From NCBI GenBank assembly GCA_964386005.1, contig CAYLSB010000002.1:83838-147837 (forward strand): a stretch of DNA of 64,000 bases, written 5' to 3'. Shown here one piece after another: positions 8,787 to 17,727 of the stretch; the stretch's first letter is position 1; each line of letters begins with the position of its first letter. Below the pieces are notes generated by a model. That model was not told where the DNA came from and ran no database searches. It was given only the letters and a program-made list of their open reading frames with translations. This DNA comes from FEN-1350 sp964386005. GTDB taxonomy: Bacteria > Planctomycetota > Phycisphaerae > Sedimentisphaerales > Anaerohalosphaeraceae. Made by a program: the position numbers and the translations under genes.

Positions 8787-9155
8787 ATGGATATACCTTC
8801 ACTTCAGATGGACCCGGCCATTCTTCCGATGGAGCCGATTGGAGCGACCGGGGTTTCCGGCCAGGAAAACCGGGCGCAAGAGAAACTCCAAAAGGCGGCG
8901 CGGGATTTTGAAGCCGTGTTTCTGCATCAGGTATTGAACGTGATGAAGGACAGCGTTCCGGATGAGGAGTCCGACGATTCGACGGGCGAACAAATTCAGG
9001 GGATGTACTGGTCGTTCATGGCCCAGGCGATTGGAGATGAGGGCGGGCTGGGATTATGGAAAGATATTCATTCGGCCATTCTGGGTCAACGGACGGAATA
9101 TGAGAGATTGGATAACCAATCCACAGACAAATGCGTACTGGATGAGACGATATGA
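8787..9155 (+). CDS. flgJ: Rod-binding protein, FlgJ N-terminal domain only
   Basis: This 122-residue protein matches only the rod-capping half of FlgJ: KLQKAARDFEAVFLHQVLNV, then an acidic linker, then the helix GMYWSFMAQAIGDEGGLGLW. Enterobacterial FlgJ adds a C-terminal muramidase, which is absent here, so peptidoglycan opening must be done by another enzyme. Single-domain FlgJ is common outside gamma- and betaproteobacteria. CGAGGAG precedes the ATG. The stop overlaps the next gene by 4 bases. Confidence 0.85.
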   Translation: MDIPSLQMDPAILPMEPIGATGVSGQENRAQEKLQKAARDFEAVFLHQVLNVMKDSVPDEESDDSTGEQIQGMYWSFMAQAIGDEGGLGLWKDIHSAILGQRTEYERLDNQSTDKCVLDETI

Positions 9156-9673
9156 AAACGACAATGGATCAACCGGATGATGATTTGCTCCGAGAACTTC
9201 TGGATGTGTTGGATTGTGAACAAATTCGGATGGAGCATACGTTACGTGATTTGGATCGATTGCGAGCGGCGATGATCAAACGGGATGAGGGTACGCTGGA
9301 TGAATTGTTCCGCGATGCGCAGCGCCGTCAAGTTGCTTCGATTCAACTGGATCAACGGCGAGAGGATGTTCGTTGCCGGTTGGCGGAACAGATCGGGGTG
9401 GAAACGGACCGGATGAATCTGACCCGTCTGGTGCGGGGTCTTTCCAAGGAATGGAAGGAATCGGTCAAATCTCGCCAGGACAAACTTCGGGGATTGGCGA
9501 GATTGTTGAAGATGGAGCACCGCCTGACGGCTTTGCTGCTGGCGGATTGTTCGAGACTGAATCGCGCCTTGCTTGGCGCGATGCTGGGTTGCGGCGGGGA
9601 AGCGGTGGTCTATAATTCTCAGGGCCGATCGAATTGGGAGTTGAAGGATCAGTTGGTTAGCATTCAGATGTAA
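9152..9673 (+). CDS. flgN: FlgN-family export chaperone for hook-filament junction proteins
   Basis: FlgN keeps FlgK and FlgL unfolded and delivers them to the export gate. This 173-residue protein is almost all helical and heptad-like, with an N-terminal LLRELLDVLDCEQIRMEHTL region and a C-terminal segment ending YNSQGRSNW, both typical of the FlgN family. It sits immediately before flgK and flgL, its expected clients, and overlaps flgJ by 4 bases. FlgN proteins diverge strongly in sequence, so the call leans on this context. Confidence 0.8.
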   Translation: MKTTMDQPDDDLLRELLDVLDCEQIRMEHTLRDLDRLRAAMIKRDEGTLDELFRDAQRRQVASIQLDQRREDVRCRLAEQIGVETDRMNLTRLVRGLSKEWKESVKSRQDKLRGLARLLKMEHRLTALLLADCSRLNRALLGAMLGCGGEAVVYNSQGRSNWELKDQLVSIQM

Positions 9674-9705
9674 CGGGTCGGTCACCCAGTCGATGGAGAC
9701 GAACG

Positions 9706-11733
9706 ATGGCCGGATATGAAATTGGAATCAGCGGATTGCATGCCGCTCAGTTGGCGCTGGATATCGTGGGAAACAATCTTGCCAACGGAGCCACGGAAGG
9801 ATATCACCGCCAGAGCATCGACCTCCGGCCGGTCGCGGATGTATTCACGGCGGGTCATCATATCGGACAAGGAGTCAGCGTGGCGGGAATCCAGCGAATG
9901 ATCGATAAACTGCTGGATGGAGAAATCGTCAGCCAGGAATCCTCCATGGCGCAAATCCAGAAAGAATTGGAAGCCCTGACCACCATGGAAAGCGCGTTTG
10001 CCGAACTGACCACTTCCGCCCTGAGTTCCGCGATGGATGATTTTTTTAATTCCATACACGAACTGGCCTCCAATCCGTCGGATGTGAATCTGCAGAGTCT
10101 GGTGGTTTCGGGCGCCGAAACCCTGGCGAATCAGTTGCGGAACCTGGCGGCCGTAGTGACGGATTTGGAAGATCAGACCTATTCCGAGGCGCGAGACACC
10201 ATTGAAGATGTGAACATGACGACGATGCAAATCGCGGAATTGAATAAGCGCATCGCGTCTCTGGGAGTCCGCGGCCAGGAAACCAATAACCTGCAGGATC
10301 AACGGGATCAATTGATCACCAAACTCAGCCAGATGATTGGAATCAAGACGTATCGGAGAGAATACGACGTGGTGGATGTGGTTGTGGGGGATACCACAGT
10401 GGTGTTGGGATCCCATTATTCACGCCTGGGTATCGGTCTGGTGGCGAACAACGGTGAATACGACCTGGCGGTTACCCCCGAAGGGCAGGTTGCCTATGAT
10501 ACAAAGCTGAGCGGGGGACGGATCGGGGGGCTGATTTCTCTTCGGAACGTCATCATCCGGGAAATCAGCAATCAGTTGGATTCCTTGGCTGAAACGATCA
10601 TCCGCAAGACGAATGATTTGCATGTTCAGGGTGTTGGTTCTGCGGGGTCATTCCAGCGATTGTATGGATGGACAATGACCGAATCGGATGTGGACGCATT
10701 TGTTCCACCGGTGGTCGATGGGGCGATCCATCTGCGGTTGACGTCGCCCCTCGGCGGGGTTACGCGACATACGATCACCATTGATGCGGATACATCCACC
10801 TTAGCGAGCGTGGCGGCGGATATTGCGGCAATCCCCGGCTTGGATTTGAATACCGGGGTGAATGCCGGCCGGTTGCAGATCGTGGCCAATCCCGGGTATT
10901 CATTTGATTTTCTTCCGGGGGCACTGGCTCTTCCGAGCGGTTTTCCGTCCGGCCCTCTTGCCGGCTCCGGTCCGGCTCCGGAACAGCAACCGCCGAAGAT
11001 TCAGATTCGAGGAAATTACACCGGAGATTCGAATCAAACCTACACATGTACCGTGGCTACGACTCCTCCGGGAGGGACGCAGGCCGTCGGAAATGGCATA
11101 ATGGAATTGGAAGTGCGGGATGGATCCGGGATCACCGTGGCTAAAATTAATATTGGTTCCGGTTATGTTCCCGGGACCGTCGTTGGAGTGAATGAGGGAA
11201 TCAAAATTGTTCTGAACACAAACGGGTCCAGCCCCGGATATCTGAATGATGGAGAGGTATTTGAAATTGAGGCGTTATCCGATTCGGATACATCGGGATT
11301 TCTTTCGGCGGTAGGAATCAATTGCTTCTTTTCCGGGGTTGATGCCACATCCATTGCCATCTCCGAGGATATCCATGAGAGCGGCACACGAATTGCGGTA
11401 TCACGAAGCGTGGAAATGACCGACAGTGAAAACGCCCTGGCCATGGCTGAAATCGGCGATATCTCGTATAGTGAGCTGAACAGCCTTTCACCCAAGTCGT
11501 TTTACCGGGCTCTGGCGACCGATGTCGGCAATCAAATATCCGTTTTGAAAATCCGACAGGAAAATACCCAGGGGGTCTGGCGGAATTTAAGCGAACAACG
11601 ATCTCAAGTCAGCGGTGTGGATATGAACGATGAAGCCGCCAAGATGTTACTGTATGAACGAATGTTTCAAGCGATGGCGAAATACATGAGTACCGTATCG
11701 AAAACGCTGGATGCCGTACTGGCACTGGGCTAA
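9706..11733 (+). CDS. flgK: Hook-associated protein 1, FlgK
   Basis: FlgK is the first junction protein between hook and filament. The 675-residue product starts with YEIGISGLHAAQLALDIVGN, then NNLANGATEGYHRQ, and has the FlgK signatures QIAELNKRIASLGVRGQE and LQDQRDQLITKLSQ. The C-terminus is the conserved helix (SGVDMNDEAAKMLLYERMFQ). It is about 120 residues longer than enterobacterial FlgK. The extra length is a Gly/Thr/Pro-rich beta region around residues 310-520, which would be surface exposed. Confidence 0.95.
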   Translation: MAGYEIGISGLHAAQLALDIVGNNLANGATEGYHRQSIDLRPVADVFTAGHHIGQGVSVAGIQRMIDKLLDGEIVSQESSMAQIQKELEALTTMESAFAELTTSALSSAMDDFFNSIHELASNPSDVNLQSLVVSGAETLANQLRNLAAVVTDLEDQTYSEARDTIEDVNMTTMQIAELNKRIASLGVRGQETNNLQDQRDQLITKLSQMIGIKTYRREYDVVDVVVGDTTVVLGSHYSRLGIGLVANNGEYDLAVTPEGQVAYDTKLSGGRIGGLISLRNVIIREISNQLDSLAETIIRKTNDLHVQGVGSAGSFQRLYGWTMTESDVDAFVPPVVDGAIHLRLTSPLGGVTRHTITIDADTSTLASVAADIAAIPGLDLNTGVNAGRLQIVANPGYSFDFLPGALALPSGFPSGPLAGSGPAPEQQPPKIQIRGNYTGDSNQTYTCTVATTPPGGTQAVGNGIMELEVRDGSGITVAKINIGSGYVPGTVVGVNEGIKIVLNTNGSSPGYLNDGEVFEIEALSDSDTSGFLSAVGINCFFSGVDATSIAISEDIHESGTRIAVSRSVEMTDSENALAMAEIGDISYSELNSLSPKSFYRALATDVGNQISVLKIRQENTQGVWRNLSEQRSQVSGVDMNDEAAKMLLYERMFQAMAKYMSTVSKTLDAVLALG

Positions 11734-11768
11734 ACAAGGCGATCGAAGCGGCCTGAAACGAGGTAACG

Positions 11769-12965
11769 ATGGGTTATTCACTTGAAGCGATCTACAACAG
11801 CGTCAGTTGGGCGATTTCCAGCCACACGCGAAAGCTATCCAATTTGCAGGAGCAGGCCTCCAGCGGTCAGGAGATCAACCGGCCGTCTGACAATCCGTAT
11901 GACGCCAACCGTATCCTGACGCTTCGAACCGAAAGCCGGGCGATGGAACGGTATATTAATTCGGTCACGGAGGTGATAAATGTCCTGGATTTCAGCTCAT
12001 CCGTGGTCCAGCAGATGACCGGGGAAAGCGGTTTGGGCGGAGCCAGGGCATCGCTGACATCCGCGTTAACGCCGATCTATTCCGATCCGAACGTTCGAAA
12101 ACAAAAAGCCGAGGAAATCAACGAGATTTTGGAAGAAATGGTTTCGCTGGCCAACAAGCAACGAATGGGAGTCCGGTTGTTTGGAGGGGCCAAGAGTGAT
12201 TCGGATCCCTATATATTGGAGAGAGACGGGAATGGGTACATTACCCGTGTGGTTTATCGGGGAAGCACGGAGGAACGAGATATTGTTGTGGCCCCCGGCG
12301 TCGAAACATCCTTTGTGCTGGTGGGAGACGAACTGTTCCGGGCCGATAATGCCGAGACGCCCGTATGTTATGGATCCACCGGCGCTATGGCCGGGACAGG
12401 CACCTCCAGTGTACGGGGGGACGTGATTCTCGATATTTCTGGCGGTCCCGGCGCTTGGATTCTCTCGATAGATGGAGGGACCACAACGGTAACCGCCACC
12501 GGAGCCGAGACCAATCTGGCTGTTGTTAACGGAGTCACAGGGGAAGTCCTCTATGTGGATATGACCGGTGTTACGCAAGCCGGAAGAGAATATATCCGAG
12601 TTCCGGGAACCTATGATGTGTTCAATGTATTGATCCATTGCCGTGATTTGCTGAATAACACGGAGAATTTATCTCAAGAACAATGGGATCAGGTCATGCG
12701 GGCGACCGTGGATGAGATGGCGCTGGTCGAGCAGAAACTGGTCCGTGCTTATCCCCTCATCGGGGGGCGACTGGATACGCTGACGAATCTCAAGAGAAGT
12801 CTGGAAGACATCAAAATGAATGCGGATGAAGAGATCAGCGCCCGCCAGGATGCGGATATCACTCAGGTGGCGGTCGATTTGGCCCGCTATGAAGTCCTGT
12901 ACGAAATGTCGCTTCAGGTGGCGGCCAAGATGTTTTCCATGTCGCTGATGGATTTCATTACGTGA
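11769..12965 (+). CDS. flgL: Hook-associated protein 3, FlgL
   Basis: FlgL is the second junction protein, onto which flagellin polymerises. The 398-residue product has the flagellin-type N-terminal helix (KLSNLQEQASSGQEINRPSD, then NPYDANRILTLRTE) and a C-terminal helix (DADITQVAVDLARYEVLYEM). The middle beta domain (residues 130-280) is Gly/Thr-rich and variable. It follows flgK by 35 bases and is the last structural gene before the glycosylation island. Confidence 0.93.
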   Translation: MGYSLEAIYNSVSWAISSHTRKLSNLQEQASSGQEINRPSDNPYDANRILTLRTESRAMERYINSVTEVINVLDFSSSVVQQMTGESGLGGARASLTSALTPIYSDPNVRKQKAEEINEILEEMVSLANKQRMGVRLFGGAKSDSDPYILERDGNGYITRVVYRGSTEERDIVVAPGVETSFVLVGDELFRADNAETPVCYGSTGAMAGTGTSSVRGDVILDISGGPGAWILSIDGGTTTVTATGAETNLAVVNGVTGEVLYVDMTGVTQAGREYIRVPGTYDVFNVLIHCRDLLNNTENLSQEQWDQVMRATVDEMALVEQKLVRAYPLIGGRLDTLTNLKRSLEDIKMNADEEISARQDADITQVAVDLARYEVLYEMSLQVAAKMFSMSLMDFIT

Positions 12966-12990
12966 AGACGGTTGGGATGGCGGACGAAGA

Positions 12991-14412
12991 ATGGCCGTGG
13001 TAACGAATTCGAATCGGCGGGAATCGGCCTGGATTGAAACGGAGCATACCGAACAGGCCGTAATCCGATTTCACGAATACCTGCGGAATCATCCGGATGA
13101 TGCGAAGGCATGGAATGACGCGGGAACCGTCCTGTGCCGTCTGGGACGGAATCACGATGCCCTGGCCTGCCTGGAGCGGGCGCGAGATTTGTCGGAAGAA
13201 GAGGAGATCGGCCGGAATTTGATTCGCGTTTCGCTGGAAGCCGGCCATATCATTCGGGCGAGAGAATTCATGAGGGAATTGCATCAGGCCGGAAACCTGG
13301 AACCGGTTTGGATCCAGGAACTGGCCGACTCATGGCTTGACAGGGGGAATCCGTCCGTTGCGATGGAAGCCGTTCTAACCGCTCAGGAACTTTTTCCGGA
13401 TTGTCATGAACTTCAAAACGTGGCGGACAGAATCCGATCCGTACGGGCAAGAATCGCTTTTTTTTGCGGGGGGGATGGGCCGACATTTCTGCGGAACATA
13501 TTGGACTATACCCGTCAACGATATCCAGTCCGGGAATTCGAAGGCACGACCGTTCCCCAGGTACGGCAATTGATGGACTGGAGCGATATTGCATGGTTCG
13601 AATGGTGTACGGATTTGGCGGAAATTGGCAGTCGGTTCTCCAGGGTCAGCCGTAATATCATTCGTCTGCATCGTTATGAAGCGTATCTGGACTGGCCACG
13701 GCGAGTCAACTGGGATACGGTGGATACATTGATTACGGTCGGCAATCGTTATGTTCATGAGGCGTTGTTTGCCCAGGTTCCCGACCTGGCTCAACGGACC
13801 CGTATCGAAACCATCCCCAATGGAGTGGATGTGGATCGGATTCGGTTTCACAGGCGCCGTGCCGGAAAAAAATTGGCATTTGTGGGTAATTATCGACTGG
13901 TGAAGAATCCGATGTTGTTACTCCAATGCATGGCGGAACTGCATCGCCGCAATCCGTCCTACCATCTCTATATCGCCGGCAAAGTCCAGGATACCTCGCT
14001 CGAACAATATGTGCGGCATATGGTCCGGACGTTGGAGCTTGATTCGGTGATTCATTTTGATGGATGGCAGGAGGATATTCAAACCTGGTTGGCCGACAAG
14101 AATTTCATCGTATGTACCAGCGTGATTGAGAGCCAGGGGATGGGAATCCTGGAAGCCATGGCGGGAGGGATCAGGCCGGTGGTTCATCACTTTCCGGGTG
14201 CCCGGGAAACGTTTGGATCCGAATGGCTTTTTACCACACCGCACGAATTCTGCGATCAGATTCTCTCCCCGGAGTACCAGTCATCGCGGTACCGGGCCTT
14301 TGTTGAAAGCCGATATTCCTTGTCCGAACAATTACAACGGATCGGACAAGTTCTCCTCGAAATGGAAAATGGCCTTCCCTCATTGAAAACCACGCTTTCT
14401 CCCGTCTCGTAG
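12991..14412 (+). CDS. TPR-GT4 fusion, candidate flagellar protein glycosyltransferase
   Basis: Residues about 20-150 form TPR-like helices (DDAKAWNDAGTVLCRLGR). Residues about 155-460 are a GT-B retaining glycosyltransferase of the GT4 type, with the donor-binding motif ESQGMGILEAMAGG, in which the two glutamates are spaced E-x7-E as in active enzymes. A TPR domain joined to a glycosyltransferase is the architecture of Caulobacter FlmG, whose TPRs bind flagellin. Placement directly after flgL suggests the same kind of job. The sugar donor cannot be read from the sequence. The ribosome binding site is weak. Confidence 0.75.
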   Translation: MAVVTNSNRRESAWIETEHTEQAVIRFHEYLRNHPDDAKAWNDAGTVLCRLGRNHDALACLERARDLSEEEEIGRNLIRVSLEAGHIIRAREFMRELHQAGNLEPVWIQELADSWLDRGNPSVAMEAVLTAQELFPDCHELQNVADRIRSVRARIAFFCGGDGPTFLRNILDYTRQRYPVREFEGTTVPQVRQLMDWSDIAWFEWCTDLAEIGSRFSRVSRNIIRLHRYEAYLDWPRRVNWDTVDTLITVGNRYVHEALFAQVPDLAQRTRIETIPNGVDVDRIRFHRRRAGKKLAFVGNYRLVKNPMLLLQCMAELHRRNPSYHLYIAGKVQDTSLEQYVRHMVRTLELDSVIHFDGWQEDIQTWLADKNFIVCTSVIESQGMGILEAMAGGIRPVVHHFPGARETFGSEWLFTTPHEFCDQILSPEYQSSRYRAFVESRYSLSEQLQRIGQVLLEMENGLPSLKTTLSPVS

Positions 14413-14653
14413 GCCGTGGTACATACCCCATACGATTTTCTCGGGTGTCTGAATATTATACATAGGGAATGATATTGTCGGGGAAATGGAGAATTTTGAG
14501 ATATCTCATTTCATTCTTTTCTCCGGTACGGGAATTGCACATGATACCGACGATAGAGAATATCGTTCAAAACGGGAAATACAGACGACGGATATTCGAT
14601 GACGATCTTCGTGAAAATGCCTTCGGATGACGCTGATTGACAGGAGACACGCT
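14413..14653. other. Intergenic region upstream of the second TPR-GT4 gene
   Basis: This 241-base gap contains a -24/-12 promoter near its centre. No terminator hairpin followed by a T run is visible after the preceding gene, so read-through from the hook operon is possible. Confidence 0.5.
14524..14539 (+). promoter_or_regulatory. Sigma-54 (-24/-12) promoter upstream of the glycosylation genes
   Basis: The sequence CGGTACGGGAATTGCA keeps the GG and GC doublets ten bases apart and matches TACG and TTGCA around them. It differs from consensus at the leading T and at one base after GG. Transcription would start near 14551, about 100 bases before the ATG at 14654. Confidence 0.7.
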
Positions 14654-16819
14654 ATGAACGTGGATTTACTAAGCCAGGCCTATGAAGGATATATGAAGCT
14701 GGCCGAGAGCGGCCGGTATCAGGAGGCCCTGGAAGCGATCCAACATCATCTAAAGCAATATCCGCGGGATCGGCAGGGGTGGAATGATGCCGGGGCGGTT
14801 CTCTACTGTCTTCGCAGAGTGGAAGATGCGATTGTGGCATTTGAAAAGGCCTTCCATCTCAGCGAAGGATCGGCGCCGGGAGAAGTATTATGGAATTTGT
14901 GCGAGGCCTATCTTGACGGCGGGTATCCCGGTATGGCGTCTCGCCATTATGATTCCATGCAACGTATGGGTTTACTTACGGCGGATCTGCTCAATCGAAC
15001 GGCCGATTCGTATCTCAAGCAGGATAACTTCGGCGGGGCGATTGAAATGATCTTGCGATCGCTGGAAATCTCGCCGAATCAGGATGTCTTGTCGCCCATG
15101 CTGGATGTATTGCGATCGAAAAGACCTCGCGTGGCTCTTGTGGCGGCAAATGAGGACGCCGGGACTCTTGCCGTTTATGACTATCTCCAAAAACGATTCA
15201 AAACGGAATTTCATGTGGGTCTAACGGCGGAGGCAATCCCTTCGATTCTGGGTCGAACCGATATCGCCTGGTTTGACGGTTACGATGGATGGATTGCCGC
15301 GACAAGCCGCTTACCCAAGGCGTGCAAGATGATTGTGCGGCTTGGGTCCCGCGATGTAAACCAGGTCGGGATCCGCGAAATCCGGTGGGACCAAATCGAT
15401 ACGGTGCTCCTGAGCGGTTCGGCGAGAGATCGAGACCGTTTCTGCGAACGAATACCGGGTGTGGAAAAACAGACTCGGGTGGCGGTATTTCCCGAAGGAG
15501 TTGATCTGCAGCAGTTTACGGTATCCGCCAAACAGCGCGGCAAAAATATCGCTTATATCGGCGATATGTCGGCGGCATCCAATCCGATGTTGTTGCTTCA
15601 ATGCATGCAGAAATTACATTATATAGACCCGGGCTATCGAATGTATATCGCCGGAACGTTTGAGGAAAAGGCCGTCGAGCGGTATATTCGATACATGATG
15701 GAACAGATGAAACTGTCCGGCGTGGTGGCCATCGAGGACAAGGTTCACAATCTGAATGGATGGCTTCAAGACAAGCATTACATCGTAGGGACCGGGATCG
15801 AAGCCCAGGATTGGAAGGGGGTTCTGAAAGGAATGGCGGCGGGATTACGTCCCTTGGTGGCCAATCATCCCGATATCGATGGCATGATCGATCGTGAATA
15901 TGTTTTTGACCTGGCGGAGGATTTCTGCAGACAGATTCAATCACAGGATTATGATTCGCAGCGTTATCGTCAAATCGCTGAATCGCGATATTCGTCTCGA
16001 ATCATGATCCGGGGATGGAATGACGAGATATTCCGGCTGGAGAAACAAATCGATCTTTCGCACACGTTCTCGTCGGCCTCCTCCCGCGAAAAGCCAACTT
16101 TGATTCAATCGGATTCCATCCGAAACGAAAGCAATCATGTACCCGCTCCCCAAACGATTCCTCTTCCGGGCGTATTTCGGCCGGTTGATCCGGTCTCCTT
16201 GTGCCAGGTCAATCCACCGGCAGGAAGATTCTCGGATTCCCTTTCACAGGGATTGCCTCCCGGCCAGGTCCGATCGAATCAGTCGATGAGTGTCTCCCAG
16301 CCGATCGAAGCCGTTTATCCGATCCCATTCCAACCTCCTGTCTCCGCGGATCGGTTTTCGCAATCAGCCCAACCGATCCAACCGCAGGATTCTTCGTTTG
16401 AGCCCATTCCGATCGTCCCGATTCCTTCCGTCAATCTTAACGAACCCGAATCAAGGAATCAATATAGCCACCGGGAACCATGGAATCCTTCGACGAAACC
16501 GGATGTCTCATCTCCATCTGCCGCCCATGTGGCTCCGAGGCAATGTCGTTCCGTTGACGAATTGGCCAAGGAGGCCTTGAAGGCGTCACAGGCCCTGGCG
16601 GACCTGGCTCGGCAGAAGGGAGATGGCAAGGGTGCGCTTCCAAATGAGAATATCGGCGCGAATCCCATTCCCCGAAAAGGGAATGTGTTTGGATCATTTT
16701 CGGATCCAGTGCGGGATAACCGGGTCAACCAGGCCGCCGCGGAATTTTCGGATCAGACGATTCCGATCGATATTCCTGAAACCAAGATCGGGGATACGCA
16801 ACTCCCTTTTTTGAGGTAG
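14654..16819 (+). CDS. TPR-GT4-like protein with altered active site and disordered tail (paralog of the 12991 gene)
   Basis: The layout matches the upstream gene: TPR helices (residues about 1-160), then a GT4-like GT-B fold (about 165-480). Shared blocks such as NPMLLLQCM and YIAG show they are paralogs. The donor-binding motif reads IEAQDWKGVLKGMAAG: the second glutamate of E-x7-E is lysine, so catalysis may be lost. From about residue 490 to the end is a Pro/Ser/Gln-rich, low-complexity linker. The frame stops at 16819 within a few codons of a T run, and the linker appears to continue in the -1 frame into a GT9 domain. ATG 14654 is preceded by AGGAG, so I prefer it to a start at 14627. 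Confidence 0.75.
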   Translation: MNVDLLSQAYEGYMKLAESGRYQEALEAIQHHLKQYPRDRQGWNDAGAVLYCLRRVEDAIVAFEKAFHLSEGSAPGEVLWNLCEAYLDGGYPGMASRHYDSMQRMGLLTADLLNRTADSYLKQDNFGGAIEMILRSLEISPNQDVLSPMLDVLRSKRPRVALVAANEDAGTLAVYDYLQKRFKTEFHVGLTAEAIPSILGRTDIAWFDGYDGWIAATSRLPKACKMIVRLGSRDVNQVGIREIRWDQIDTVLLSGSARDRDRFCERIPGVEKQTRVAVFPEGVDLQQFTVSAKQRGKNIAYIGDMSAASNPMLLLQCMQKLHYIDPGYRMYIAGTFEEKAVERYIRYMMEQMKLSGVVAIEDKVHNLNGWLQDKHYIVGTGIEAQDWKGVLKGMAAGLRPLVANHPDIDGMIDREYVFDLAEDFCRQIQSQDYDSQRYRQIAESRYSSRIMIRGWNDEIFRLEKQIDLSHTFSSASSREKPTLIQSDSIRNESNHVPAPQTIPLPGVFRPVDPVSLCQVNPPAGRFSDSLSQGLPPGQVRSNQSMSVSQPIEAVYPIPFQPPVSADRFSQSAQPIQPQDSSFEPIPIVPIPSVNLNEPESRNQYSHREPWNPSTKPDVSSPSAAHVAPRQCRSVDELAKEALKASQALADLARQKGDGKGALPNENIGANPIPRKGNVFGSFSDPVRDNRVNQAAAEFSDQTIPIDIPETKIGDTQLPFLR
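16804..16819 (+). promoter_or_regulatory. Candidate -1 ribosomal frameshift site (or homopolymer indel)
   Basis: The zero-frame codons CCT TTT TTG AGG TAG contain two overlapping X-XXY-YYZ heptamers, CCCTTTT (16804-16810) and TTTTTTG (16807-16813). The zero-frame stop comes two codons later. A -1 slip continues as FEVAEPVENP and joins the preceding protein to a GT9 domain. A sequencing error or true indel in the T6 run would give the same picture. I see no obvious downstream stem-loop. Confidence 0.5.
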
Positions 16820-16929
16820 CCGAGCCGGTTGAGAATCCTATAGACGATGAGACAATCCTGGCTTCGGTTGCCGATGATGTAGAAGACGAAGAGGTATCGG
16901 TTCGGGTTCTTGTCGAAATCCCCGACGGA

Positions 16930-17727
16930 TTGACGGAGGCCTTGTCCGCAGAGCCGGCGATTCGATCTTTGAAAACTCGGTTTGGAAAGCGATCGAAAAT
17001 AACGGTTTGCTCGATCCATGGCGATTTGTATCGGAACCATCCGGCCGTGGATTGCTTTGGATGCGTTGATCCAACCCTGGATCGATCCGACTACATACGG
17101 ATCTTCCGGCTGGATGGAGGTCAGGCGGCCGATCTTCGGGCGCAGAACCTGATGGATTATTATGCGGATCAATTGGGTGTCGTATTAATGGAACGACGGC
17201 CGTGGATTTGCCTGGATTCGTTTGACATGACCCGGATTCAGCGGTTTCGCTTGAACGAGTTCCCGTCACCCCGTATCGCCCTGGCTTTGGGCGAAGAAGA
17301 AGACGGCGAGGGCAATCGGGATGGATACGAGGATCTGTGTCGGAGAATTTCGGATGAAAGGGGTGGGAGTTTTGTCCAGATCGGCGAATCGCATTGGATG
17401 AATCTTCGTTACGGATTGAATGTACTCGGGCGTTTGACCGCCCGAGAAGCGGCGGCGATATTGATGGCGTGTGACCTTTTGATTTGTACGGATAACGGAT
17501 ATCTCGATTTGGCCGCGGCGGTTCAGATTCCCGTGGTTGCTTTGCTGGATCCGCGCCGAGTTTCGTATCGAATGGATCCTGCATGGGGCACATCGATTCC
17601 CTGTGAATCAGGGATCCTGAGGATAACCAAAGCTATGCAAGACTGTATTGTGCAATCAATAACAACCACCCGCAAGTCCGCAAAACGGAATGGAGGATTG
17701 GATGATATATTTCGTAGAGGTTCTTGA
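16930..17727 (+). CDS. GT9 (heptosyltransferase-like) domain, probably translated as a -1 frame extension of the preceding gene
   Basis: The frame is open from 16780 to 17727. It resembles the GT9 family of GT-B transferases: PAIRSLKTRFGKRSKITV near the N-terminus, and near the C-terminus ILMACDLLICTDNG followed by LDLAAAVQIPVVALLDPRR, the GT9 donor-site pattern. The first possible start is TTG at 16930, but the first GT9 beta-strand (VRVLVEIPDG) lies upstream of it, encoded from about 16897, and no ribosome binding site is present. The domain therefore looks like part of a longer protein of about 1030 residues, made by frame change at 16804-16813. Its end overlaps the next ATG by one base. 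Confidence 0.7.
   Translation: MTEALSAEPAIRSLKTRFGKRSKITVCSIHGDLYRNHPAVDCFGCVDPTLDRSDYIRIFRLDGGQAADLRAQNLMDYYADQLGVVLMERRPWICLDSFDMTRIQRFRLNEFPSPRIALALGEEEDGEGNRDGYEDLCRRISDERGGSFVQIGESHWMNLRYGLNVLGRLTAREAAAILMACDLLICTDNGYLDLAAAVQIPVVALLDPRRVSYRMDPAWGTSIPCESGILRITKAMQDCIVQSITTTRKSAKRNGGLDDIFRRGS

Noticed and set aside
16838..17593. A 251-codon minus-strand frame opposite the GT9 domain
   Set aside because: Composition is Pro/Arg/Ser-rich without recognisable motifs, while the plus strand has clear GT9 motifs.
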